From positions 124,001 to 188,000 of the forward strand of contig JBAXWB010000001.1 of NCBI GenBank assembly GCA_037128595.1: 64,000 bases of DNA. The letters run 5' to 3'. Below the pieces are notes generated by a model that did no database searches, had not been told where the DNA came from, and worked only from the letters and a program-made list of their open reading frames with translations. Position numbers and translations under genes: made by a program. Positions 18,516 to 26,492 of the stretch are shown here, in pieces. The stretch's first letter is position 1; every line of letters begins with the position of its first letter. The stretch comes from a bacterium. Its GTDB lineage: Bacteria > Verrucomicrobiota > Kiritimatiellia > CAIKKV01 > CAITUY01.

Positions 18516-19547
18516 ATGATCCGTTGCCACAAATACACCCTAGTGAAGCTCACGTCCGTCGTCCTGCTGTCCTGCTTCCTCGCCTTATCAGCCTTCTCAG
18601 GCGAAGCCCCTGCCGCCGATGCTTTGCCCAAGCCCACCGCGGCCGACGTTGCCTACGGCCCGCAAGACCGGCAAACGCTCGATTTCTACCAGGCGAAATC
18701 GGACAAGCCCACGCCGGTGCTTTTTATGATTCACGGTGGAGGCTGGGTCTACGGCTCCAAGGGGATCACGGTCCATGATTTACCCTATCTCAAGGCCGGC
18801 ATTTCCATCGTCACGATCAACTACCGCTACATCACGAAAGCGTTGGAAGCAAGCGTGATGCCGCCGGTCAAGTGGCCGTTGGAGGATGCCGCACGGGCGT
18901 TGCAGTTCGTCCGTAGCAAGGCGCAAGAGTGGAATATCGACAAAGCCCGCATCTGCCTGACCGGCGGCTCGGCCGGCGCGTGTTCTTCACTCTGGCTCAC
19001 GTACCATAAAGACCTGGCGGATCCGAAGAGCAATGATCCCGTCGCGCGGGAATCGACGCGCCCCTGGTGTGCCGCGGTGCAAGTGGCACAGACTTCCCTC
19101 GATCCGCAGCAACTCAAAGAGTGGACGCCCAACAGCAGTTACGGCGGTCACGCGTTCGGCCTCATGCAATATAAAGATCCATCTGGTACGCGAAACGCCT
19201 ATTTCGCCGAGTTCCTGGCGTATCGCGAACAGTTGATGCCGTGGATCAGGGAATACTCTCCCTACGCGCTGGTCACCAAGGGAGCGCCGCCGGTTTATCT
19301 CATCTACGACACTCCGCCCGCTCTGGGGCAGGAGGTCAAAGATCCCACCCACACCGCAAACTACGGCGTGAAACTGCAGGAGCATTGCAGGGAGATCGGC
19401 GTCGAATGCGAACTCGTCTATCCTGGCGCACCAGCGGTCAAACATCCGACAATCGAGCAATACATCATTGAGGCACTGACTAGCAATGGAGCGTTTGATC
19501 AAACGCACACGAAGACCAAGCAGAAGAGTGGCTTCACTACTGATTAA
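18516..19547 (+). CDS. Exported alpha/beta hydrolase (BD-FAE/lipase-like esterase)
   Basis: 343 residues with AAAGGAAA before the ATG and a signal peptide ending near AFSG|EAP. The oxyanion motif HGGGW (near 72) and nucleophile elbow GGSAGA (near 152) mark the HSL/BD-FAE type of esterase. A late His in VKHPTIEQY fits the catalytic base. It may act on feruloyl or acetyl groups of plant-like polysaccharides. The C-terminal 20 residues are basic and possibly disordered. It sits 17 bases after the FGE-like gene. Confidence 0.8.
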   Translation: MIRCHKYTLVKLTSVVLLSCFLALSAFSGEAPAADALPKPTAADVAYGPQDRQTLDFYQAKSDKPTPVLFMIHGGGWVYGSKGITVHDLPYLKAGISIVTINYRYITKALEASVMPPVKWPLEDAARALQFVRSKAQEWNIDKARICLTGGSAGACSSLWLTYHKDLADPKSNDPVARESTRPWCAAVQVAQTSLDPQQLKEWTPNSSYGGHAFGLMQYKDPSGTRNAYFAEFLAYREQLMPWIREYSPYALVTKGAPPVYLIYDTPPALGQEVKDPTHTANYGVKLQEHCREIGVECELVYPGAPAVKHPTIEQYIIEALTSNGAFDQTHTKTKQKSGFTTD

Positions 19548-19557
19548 GGAAAACAAT

Positions 19558-21561
19558 ATGACAGAACAAAAAAAACCGGATTTCCCCTTTATGATCATTC
19601 GCCTATGGCCCCATCATCATAACTGCAAGGCGGACTTGCAGGAACTGGTAGAGGCCTTGAAGCGGAACCGGGCGGCTTGCGATGAGGTGTGGTTCTGCAC
19701 GGAGTTTGGCTTTCCGCCCCTGGAGGGGCATCGCCAGTCGGCCCGCTTTATGGCTGAGGCCGCTAAGGAAATCCGGGCGTTGGGGATTGAACCGGGACTC
19801 CAGGTTGCCAATACGCTGGGGCACAGTATGAATCTCCTTCAGGATAATGACGGTGTGCAGTGGCCGCTGATGATGGGGCCGGATGGCGTCACCTCCCGGA
19901 CGAGTCCCTGTCCCCGCGCGCCGGAGAGCCTGTCGTATCTAGATGCCATGATGTGCGCCTATGCCGCTTGGCAACCCTCCTCGGTCTGGATTGATGACGA
20001 CTTGCGTATGACGGGGCATGACAATATCAAGTTCGGATGTTTTTGTGACTGCTGTGTGAAGGAGTTTTCATCTAGCCTTGGGCAATCATTCGACCGCCCC
20101 GGACTTGTGGCGGCATTAAATGCGCCTGACGAGGGGCAACTTCGATTAGCCTGGACCCGTTTCAACAGCGAAAGTCTGGCTACGGTTGCCGGAGCGGTGG
20201 CCCAGGCGGTACATGCGGTGGCGCCGGAGTGCCGGATGGGCTTGCAGCAGGGCGGGGTTGGCCGTAACCTATACTCGGGAGTTCCGACAACCCCCATCCT
20301 TGAACGGATGTCGGCCCTTTCCGGGAACCCTGTCCGAGCACGATTGGGTACGGGCTACTATATGGATCATGTGCCTCGATGGACGATTGAAGCGTCCTTC
20401 TATGTGGCGCGTCAAGCGGCCCTGATGCCGGAGTGTGTTGATCAAGTTTGTACAGAGGTGGACAGTTATCCCCACATCGCGACAGGCAAGTCGGTTTCAG
20501 CCGTGGTTTTGGATGCAACGCTGGGATTGGCGATGGGATGCAACAGTCTCTCCTTTGCCGTGCTCTGTTCGGGTATGGAACCCATGAGTTATTACGAATC
20601 CTATATCGCCAAGATTGCCTCTTGTCGTCCATTCTGGTTGGAGTATGCCCGTGCTAATGCCGGTACTTATCCTGGCGGATTGGAGGTGCGGCTGGGAATG
20701 GAGCATGTGGCACGTTCGCTACGCCCGGACGAGCCACCTTTCGCCTGGGGTTCGCAAGAACTTTACCGGGAGTACTTTCTCTCTTGTTTTGGGGTGCCGC
20801 TTTGTACATCCAAGAAGGGTGCCTGTGGGATATTGTTGCCCGCAGATGCGGTGGCGGGTCTCTCTGATGAGGAACTCCGTAAGGTGTTAACGGAGGGTGC
20901 CATGCTCGATGGGCGGGCCGCCATGCAAGTACAGGAGCGAGGGATGGGGCAGTGGTTGGGCGTTCGAATCACTCCTTTGACTCTGCCTGCTCCCTATCGG
21001 GAACGTATGTCCGATCATGAAATGAATGGAAATTATGCCGGTAAGTGGTGGGATTCGGGTACCAATCCTTCCGGGATCTACCAGTTGGAGCCACTCGTTC
21101 AAGATGCCATTTTACTGGGGAATTATGAGGACCGGTTAGGCGCAGTGCATGGACCGGCCACCGTGTTGACGAGTAATGCCGCTGGTGGTCGGATTGCTGT
21201 CTTTGGATATTTTGGGTGGGAAGATGCGCCTAGTGGTGCCAAGCGTAACCAGTATCTTGTCGCCGCCGACTGGATTGCGCGGGGCCTATTGCCGGTGATC
21301 GTTCAAACACCCGCCCGCACGATGGTGGTTCCCCGTGTCGACCGGGAGGGTCGGTTTGTAAGCGCATTACTGGTTAACTCCAGCTTCGATCCGACCCCGC
21401 CGCTGGAGTTGCGTCTTCGCGGTGTTTTCGGACGTACTGCCCGCTGGCTTGTGCCCGAAGGACATGAATGCGAATTGAACCTGATGGACGAAGGAATGGA
21501 CAAGCTGTGTACGACCCCGTCCCTGGCGCCGTGGTCTGTGGCCTGTATAGTTATTGGTTAG
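19558..21561 (+). CDS. Uncharacterised TIM-barrel-like protein, possible glycoside hydrolase
   Basis: 667 residues from ATG 19558 (AAGGAAAAC upstream). The longer in-frame start at 19486 overlaps the previous gene and lacks a ribosome site. No signal peptide. The N-terminal half reads like a barrel: an ALGIEPGLQVANTLGHS strand-turn, then SVWIDDDLRM, where the acidic cluster could be catalytic, followed by a Cys-rich CFCDCC segment. The C-terminal part looks beta-rich. Not assigned to a family with confidence; its neighbours argue for a glycan-related role. Confidence 0.55.
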   Translation: MTEQKKPDFPFMIIRLWPHHHNCKADLQELVEALKRNRAACDEVWFCTEFGFPPLEGHRQSARFMAEAAKEIRALGIEPGLQVANTLGHSMNLLQDNDGVQWPLMMGPDGVTSRTSPCPRAPESLSYLDAMMCAYAAWQPSSVWIDDDLRMTGHDNIKFGCFCDCCVKEFSSSLGQSFDRPGLVAALNAPDEGQLRLAWTRFNSESLATVAGAVAQAVHAVAPECRMGLQQGGVGRNLYSGVPTTPILERMSALSGNPVRARLGTGYYMDHVPRWTIEASFYVARQAALMPECVDQVCTEVDSYPHIATGKSVSAVVLDATLGLAMGCNSLSFAVLCSGMEPMSYYESYIAKIASCRPFWLEYARANAGTYPGGLEVRLGMEHVARSLRPDEPPFAWGSQELYREYFLSCFGVPLCTSKKGACGILLPADAVAGLSDEELRKVLTEGAMLDGRAAMQVQERGMGQWLGVRITPLTLPAPYRERMSDHEMNGNYAGKWWDSGTNPSGIYQLEPLVQDAILLGNYEDRLGAVHGPATVLTSNAAGGRIAVFGYFGWEDAPSGAKRNQYLVAADWIARGLLPVIVQTPARTMVVPRVDREGRFVSALLVNSSFDPTPPLELRLRGVFGRTARWLVPEGHECELNLMDEGMDKLCTTPSLAPWSVACIVIG

Positions 21562-21614
21562 CAGAATATCCGTGACGACAAACAAAACTTTCGACGTAAA
21601 TCTTCTTCAATAAA

Positions 21615-21634
21615 AATACAAACCGATTTGTGTT
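21615..21634. promoter_or_regulatory. Candidate LacI-type operator, site 2
   Basis: These 20 bases match 11572-11591 at 18 of 20 positions and keep the central CGATTT. The site lies about 100 bases before the start of the repetitive exported protein, suggesting shared control by the LacI protein encoded at 10438. A TCTCCC-TC-GGGAGA hairpin (21682-21695) lies between site and gene. Confidence 0.65.
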
Positions 21635-21732
21635 GCAATATGGCCGTTATTTTGAAATTATTAACACATGTAAGTAAGCTGTCTCCCTCGGGAGAATTTT
21701 GTCATGAAAACGCATTAACAGGATGGGGGGCG

Positions 21733-23841
21733 ATGGTAATGAAAAAGATAGTCTTAATCATGGTGATGGCGGTGATGGCGGTGACCGGGCAGGCCCAGTA
21801 TGCGGCTAATAATCAGACTAACACCTTTGATGGAGTGGTCAGTAATTATGCTGGAAATTACTACATAGGTAACGGTCACTGGGGGGACGTGCTGGTCGTC
21901 ACGAACAATGGATCTTTGACCGTTGTGGGTTGTTATTTTGGAAATAATGCCGCTGACAGCAATAATACCGCTGTGGTTACGGGGGGTGGCAGTCTATTGA
22001 GTAATAGCTCGGCCGGTGTATATTTTTACGTAGGTTTCGATGGTTCGCGCAATCAACTCACCATCCAGAACGGGGGTACGGTGTACAATGGTTTCCAGTG
22101 CGCCATTGGGGGAGGTGCTGGTAGCAATAATGTCGTGCTGGTTACGGGCGCGGGTAGCACATTTACAAATGTGAGTCGTATTGCTGTAGGTTCCGGCACC
22201 GGAGGCGGAAACCAACTGACGATCACCAATGGCGGCAGGGCGTATAATGGCGTCGATGGTAAACTTGGCAGTATGAACAATGCGGTCTTGGTCACGGGGA
22301 AGGATAGCACCTGGGCAATGAGCGCTCCCCTTACGATTGGCGTTGTGGGTGATCATAATCAACTGACGATTGCCAATAGTGGCTTAGTTGTAAATACAAC
22401 TGCATTTATTGGAAGTCCGGTTGCCGCCAGCAATAACACGGTGCTGGTTACAGGAGCGGGGAGTGTCTGGAGTAATAGTTCCTACATCTATGTAGGGGTC
22501 TCTGGTATGGACAATCAGATGACGATCTCTAATGGCGGCACGGTGTATAACAGCCTCTGTCGCATCGGCCAGTCAACCGACTCCGCAAGCAACAACACCG
22601 TGCTGGTGACGGGGGCTGGCAGTGTTTGGGCCAATGGCGGTGATCTTGAAATGTTTAGGACGGGCAGCCGAGTGACGGTTTCTGATGGCGGCAAAGCGTA
22701 TAATGGGAAAGGCTATGTGGGCAAAAGCCCAGCCATCGGCAATTTGTTGCTGGTCACTGGCCAGAATAGCGTATGGAGCAACAGTTCCACCCTCTATGTG
22801 GGTGCAGGGGCCACGAGTAATCAGATGACGATCAGTGGTGGCGGTGCCGTGATCTGTGCAAGTGGCTTTATTGGTAAGGATGGGGGAAATTCCAATACAG
22901 GGTTGGTCACGGGCGCGGGGAGCGTATGGGATACTAGGAGTGGTACCCTGTACCTGGGTAGTGGTACTGGGGGATCGAACAATCAACTGATGATCACTAG
23001 TGGGGGAGCCGTGTATTGTGGGGATCTTACAATCGGACAAAACGCAGCCTCCGCCAATGGTGTACTGCTCCAGGATAGCGGGATATTGAGGCCCACCGGT
23101 ATTGTCAGTTTCAACGGAACAGGCCAGTCGCTCACCAACGCCGGTGGCATCCTTGAATTTAGCAGCGTGGCGCCGACGATTACTCTCAATGGTAATGTGA
23201 TGGTCATGAATGGGGGCACAATGGCCTTCCGCAATGTGACGACGGTGGATGTGAAGGCCAACTGGACCACATCGTCATCGGTAGGTTTGATGTCGTACAG
23301 CGGCAATAACACCTTCCAGTTGAATAATGCCACGAATGCGACGACCCTTCAGGGGTACACCTTTGCCACCGGCATGGGCTCCACGAACTACACGCGGCTG
23401 GAGTTGATCAACAATTCGCTGTGGCGTGGCGGGAGCCTCACGGTCGGAACCGGCGGATCGGCCTTGTTCTCGAACGGTACGGCAGTGGTGCAGGGCTCGC
23501 TGACGAACAATGGCGGAATACTGACCGTTGCGGATTGCTCGCTGACCGTGACGGGAGCCTGTTACCTCGGAAGCGCCACGATCATCAACATGTCCTCGAA
23601 CAGCGCCGCGCCGTCACTGACGGTGGGCGGGACATTGACCCTGCCGGCAAGCGCCACGTTCAACTATACCGGGACCCTGACGCGTGATTCCCAAGTAACG
23701 CTGATGTCTGGTACTCCGATTGTCAACCTGGGCGATTTGTCCGGCTGGACCGGCGCTCCAGCCACCCACCGTTTGCGGGTGGTGGGTAACTCCCTTGTCC
23801 TGACTCCCCGGACGATGGGATTCATCATCGAGGTCCAGTAA
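21733..23841 (+). CDS. Exported repetitive beta-helix-like protein
   Basis: 702 residues from ATG 21733 (MVMKK start, G-rich ribosome site). In-frame ATG 21628 would bury the signal peptide. The signal ends near GQA|QYA. About nine imperfect repeats of roughly 45 residues follow, with the recurring words NQLTITNGG..YN, SNN.VLVTGAGSVWSN and LYVG. This pattern resembles autotransporter-passenger or adhesin beta-helices. The last 150 residues are beta-rich without repeats. No autotransporter barrel, LPXTG or PEP-CTERM tail is seen. Probably a surface or secreted structural protein; no enzyme motif. Confidence 0.7.
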   Translation: MVMKKIVLIMVMAVMAVTGQAQYAANNQTNTFDGVVSNYAGNYYIGNGHWGDVLVVTNNGSLTVVGCYFGNNAADSNNTAVVTGGGSLLSNSSAGVYFYVGFDGSRNQLTIQNGGTVYNGFQCAIGGGAGSNNVVLVTGAGSTFTNVSRIAVGSGTGGGNQLTITNGGRAYNGVDGKLGSMNNAVLVTGKDSTWAMSAPLTIGVVGDHNQLTIANSGLVVNTTAFIGSPVAASNNTVLVTGAGSVWSNSSYIYVGVSGMDNQMTISNGGTVYNSLCRIGQSTDSASNNTVLVTGAGSVWANGGDLEMFRTGSRVTVSDGGKAYNGKGYVGKSPAIGNLLLVTGQNSVWSNSSTLYVGAGATSNQMTISGGGAVICASGFIGKDGGNSNTGLVTGAGSVWDTRSGTLYLGSGTGGSNNQLMITSGGAVYCGDLTIGQNAASANGVLLQDSGILRPTGIVSFNGTGQSLTNAGGILEFSSVAPTITLNGNVMVMNGGTMAFRNVTTVDVKANWTTSSSVGLMSYSGNNTFQLNNATNATTLQGYTFATGMGSTNYTRLELINNSLWRGGSLTVGTGGSALFSNGTAVVQGSLTNNGGILTVADCSLTVTGACYLGSATIINMSSNSAAPSLTVGGTLTLPASATFNYTGTLTRDSQVTLMSGTPIVNLGDLSGWTGAPATHRLRVVGNSLVLTPRTMGFIIEVQ

Positions 23842-23872
23842 ATAGCCATCATGGCCTGAATGGGGGGTACAC

Positions 23873-26491
23873 ATGAACGGCTTAATACAAAAAGAGAGTT
23901 TGAACAGAAGATCACGAAGATTACAAAGAGAAGAGACTCGTTATTTCGCCAAAGGGGAAAAAAACAACCCCTTCGTGTGCTTTGTGGCCTGCTGTTCCGT
24001 TGTATTTCTTTTTTTTACCGTCACAGTGCAGGCGGCGGTGACCAACTCGGTGCCTTGGTCGGACTCGTTCGAGTCCTATGCCCTGGGCACGGTGTTGCAG
24101 GCGACCAACGGGTGGTCATCAACGGCGGCGGTGGCAGGCGTGGTGACGAACCCGGCCGGGCCGCTCGATGCACTTACTAGTGGTTATGCGCCCGGTCTTG
24201 CCTATCCGCTTCCCACTGCCAATCACACCAAGTTGGCGGCGATCACTGACCTGGTGGATAACAACATCCATTCCACGACCGGTAGCGTGGTTGTGCTGGA
24301 CGTCGTGGCCCTGCCGACCTGGAGCGACATGGAACCCTACGGGAAGCCGGAAGTCCAGTATGCACTCTATATCAAGACCAACCAGCATGTTGCGATCTGG
24401 CAACATTCGCTCATTCCGGCCACCAACACCTGGCTGGAACTGACGGGCACCATGGTCAATACCGGCGTCTGGACGCGGTTCACCATCCTGCAGAACTACT
24501 CCAACAGCCTGTATCAAGTCCGGCTCAACGGCGGCGCGCCCATCTCTGATCCATCGGGTTACAAGGCCGACGGGGTGACTCTCAACGGGCCTTGGTTCCA
24601 TATGGTTCAGACGAATGGCGTGATGGCCAAAGTGACCCTGGGTGACGGCGGCACGAATTACGTGGATGACTTCGTGGTGACCAACCGGACACTCTCCTGG
24701 GCGCCGACCGGCTGGACGGAGGGCGTGACCAACAACGGGACGATCGATAACAGCACACCGGTGACGGTGACGCTGCTCTACGACACCTTCAAAGGGAATG
24801 TGGGCGATGATTTCACCAGTTATGTGCAGGTTGATTCCGGCCTGCCGCCCGGTCTATCGCTGGTGGCCCGTCTCGCCAGCGCCACCACGGTGGAACTGAC
24901 GCTGACCAATGCAGCGTCTAACCATGCCGCCAGCTATTCGGGCCCGCTAACGGTTCACTTCAAGGATAGTGCATTCACGCTCGGTAACGCGGCAGATGTG
25001 TCCGGTTACAGTAACGCCGCTCTGGCGGTGACCTTTCACGATGCGGCAATATTGAGCTACAGCGCGACCCAATTCACGGAGGCATCGCCCCCGAACGACG
25101 GTTCGATCAACAATACCCCGCCTGTGACGATCACCCTGACGAATGACACCTTCACCGGGTCGGATAATGAGGACTATGCCACCAACACGGCAAAACTGGT
25201 GATATCCGGCATGCCGACCGGCCTGACCGGCCAGGTGGTAAAGGTGGATGCCAGGCACCTTCAAATGATGTTGCTCGGCAAGGCGGCGGCCCACTACAAC
25301 TTCAACAGCACGAACTTCACCCTGACGTTCCAAGGGGCGGCGTTCACGACCAACATCGTGACAGGCTCTGCGTCGAATGGTACCACCGCCATCCAGGTTC
25401 TATATGTGACTGCGCCGGCGCTGGCCTACAGCACCACGACTTTCAGCGAACTGACGATGGGGACAATCAACAACGGGACGCCGATGACGATTACCCTGAG
25501 CGGAGACACGTTTGTGGCAGTACCGGGCGGGGATTTCAGTTCCCACGTGACGGTGAATAATCTTCCTCCCGGCCTGACGGCGGTGTTCACCCGCGACAGC
25601 GCCACGCAGTTAAGTGTGACGTTGACGGGCGCGGCGGTGGCGCACGGATCAATCAATACCACCACCGCCCTAGGCTTTACGTTTAACAACGGTGCGTTCT
25701 TGCAGGCGTCGTTGGCCAGTCAGGTCATCGGGTACGCGACAAACAACCTGAATGTGGTGTTCATTAACGACACCTACTACATCAACAACACACCTTATCG
25801 TGAGTCGTTCGAGGAGTATGCGAACGGGCTGCTATTGGCCTGGACAAACGGCTGGACGGCGGACTACTATGCCGATGCGGCCCAGGTGACAAACGCGGCG
25901 TCAGCGATGTCGCTGCTGCCAGCCTATGCGAGTGGGGGACGGTCTTATCCGATCACCACGAACCATACCCAGGCCTTGCTGCTACGGGACAGCATTCGTG
26001 ATGAGATTCACAGTCCGGCCGGGGCGGTGGTTTATCTTGATTTCCTGATGCTCCCGGTGGCGGTGATTGATCCCCCCGCTGGCAACACCAATCTCCAGTT
26101 TGCCTTCTATGTGAACACCAACCGGCAACTGGTGGTTTGGCACCGGAACTTCACCGCCACACCGACCAACGAATGGCGGGTGTTGACCAACAATGCGCCG
26201 ATGATCGACACGAATGCGTGGAGCCGGTTTACGGTGTCAGAAAACTATTCCAACATGATGTTCCAACTCCAGGTCAACGAAGGTGTGCCGGTGAGCGACC
26301 CGGTTGGGTGGGATGTGTCGGGAACGATTCGCACCGGATCCTGGTTCCACATGGTCAATACGAATGCCAATACGATGAGCCAATTAGGCTTCAACGGTGT
26401 GGGGACGGCGTATGTGGATGACTTGACCGTCGTGACCACCCTGCCTTCGGATTTCGGTGGCGCTGTTGGATCGGTGTTCAAGATCCGTTAA
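23873..26491 (+). CDS. Large exported multi-domain beta-sandwich protein
   Basis: 872 residues. A basic leader of about 34 residues precedes a hydrophobic core (FVCFVACCSVVFLFF) and a cleavage-like VQA|AVT. GTG 23975 or 23984 are alternative starts. The domain plan is symmetrical. A lectin/LamG-like domain at about 60-275 starts SFESYALG and ends YVDDFVV. Three related domains of about 120 residues follow (DTF-G--DF motifs). A second copy of the first domain runs from 640 to 865 (SFEEYANG ... YVDDLTVV). The first 43 codons overlap a dispersed repeat element. Probably an extracellular binding protein; function unknown. Confidence 0.65.
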   Translation: MNGLIQKESLNRRSRRLQREETRYFAKGEKNNPFVCFVACCSVVFLFFTVTVQAAVTNSVPWSDSFESYALGTVLQATNGWSSTAAVAGVVTNPAGPLDALTSGYAPGLAYPLPTANHTKLAAITDLVDNNIHSTTGSVVVLDVVALPTWSDMEPYGKPEVQYALYIKTNQHVAIWQHSLIPATNTWLELTGTMVNTGVWTRFTILQNYSNSLYQVRLNGGAPISDPSGYKADGVTLNGPWFHMVQTNGVMAKVTLGDGGTNYVDDFVVTNRTLSWAPTGWTEGVTNNGTIDNSTPVTVTLLYDTFKGNVGDDFTSYVQVDSGLPPGLSLVARLASATTVELTLTNAASNHAASYSGPLTVHFKDSAFTLGNAADVSGYSNAALAVTFHDAAILSYSATQFTEASPPNDGSINNTPPVTITLTNDTFTGSDNEDYATNTAKLVISGMPTGLTGQVVKVDARHLQMMLLGKAAAHYNFNSTNFTLTFQGAAFTTNIVTGSASNGTTAIQVLYVTAPALAYSTTTFSELTMGTINNGTPMTITLSGDTFVAVPGGDFSSHVTVNNLPPGLTAVFTRDSATQLSVTLTGAAVAHGSINTTTALGFTFNNGAFLQASLASQVIGYATNNLNVVFINDTYYINNTPYRESFEEYANGLLLAWTNGWTADYYADAAQVTNAASAMSLLPAYASGGRSYPITTNHTQALLLRDSIRDEIHSPAGAVVYLDFLMLPVAVIDPPAGNTNLQFAFYVNTNRQLVVWHRNFTATPTNEWRVLTNNAPMIDTNAWSRFTVSENYSNMMFQLQVNEGVPVSDPVGWDVSGTIRTGSWFHMVNTNANTMSQLGFNGVGTAYVDDLTVVTTLPSDFGGAVGSVFKIR
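23896..24001. repeat. Dispersed inverted-repeat element, long copy
   Basis: The left arm begins with the 20 bases shared with 13925-13944 and continues with AGAAGATCACGAAGATTAC-type periodicity. The right arm (about 23970-24001, CTTCGTGTGCTTTGTGGCC then CTGTTCC) is its imperfect reverse complement. The element overlaps the 5' end of the 872-residue protein gene. Confidence 0.6.
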
Positions 26492-26492
26492 A

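Noticed and set aside
21745-23300. CRISPR-like or tandem DNA repeat in the 737-codon region
   Set aside because: The periodicity is at protein level (about 45 residues) with degenerate DNA; there are no uniform repeats or spacers. No CRISPR array was seen anywhere in the window.
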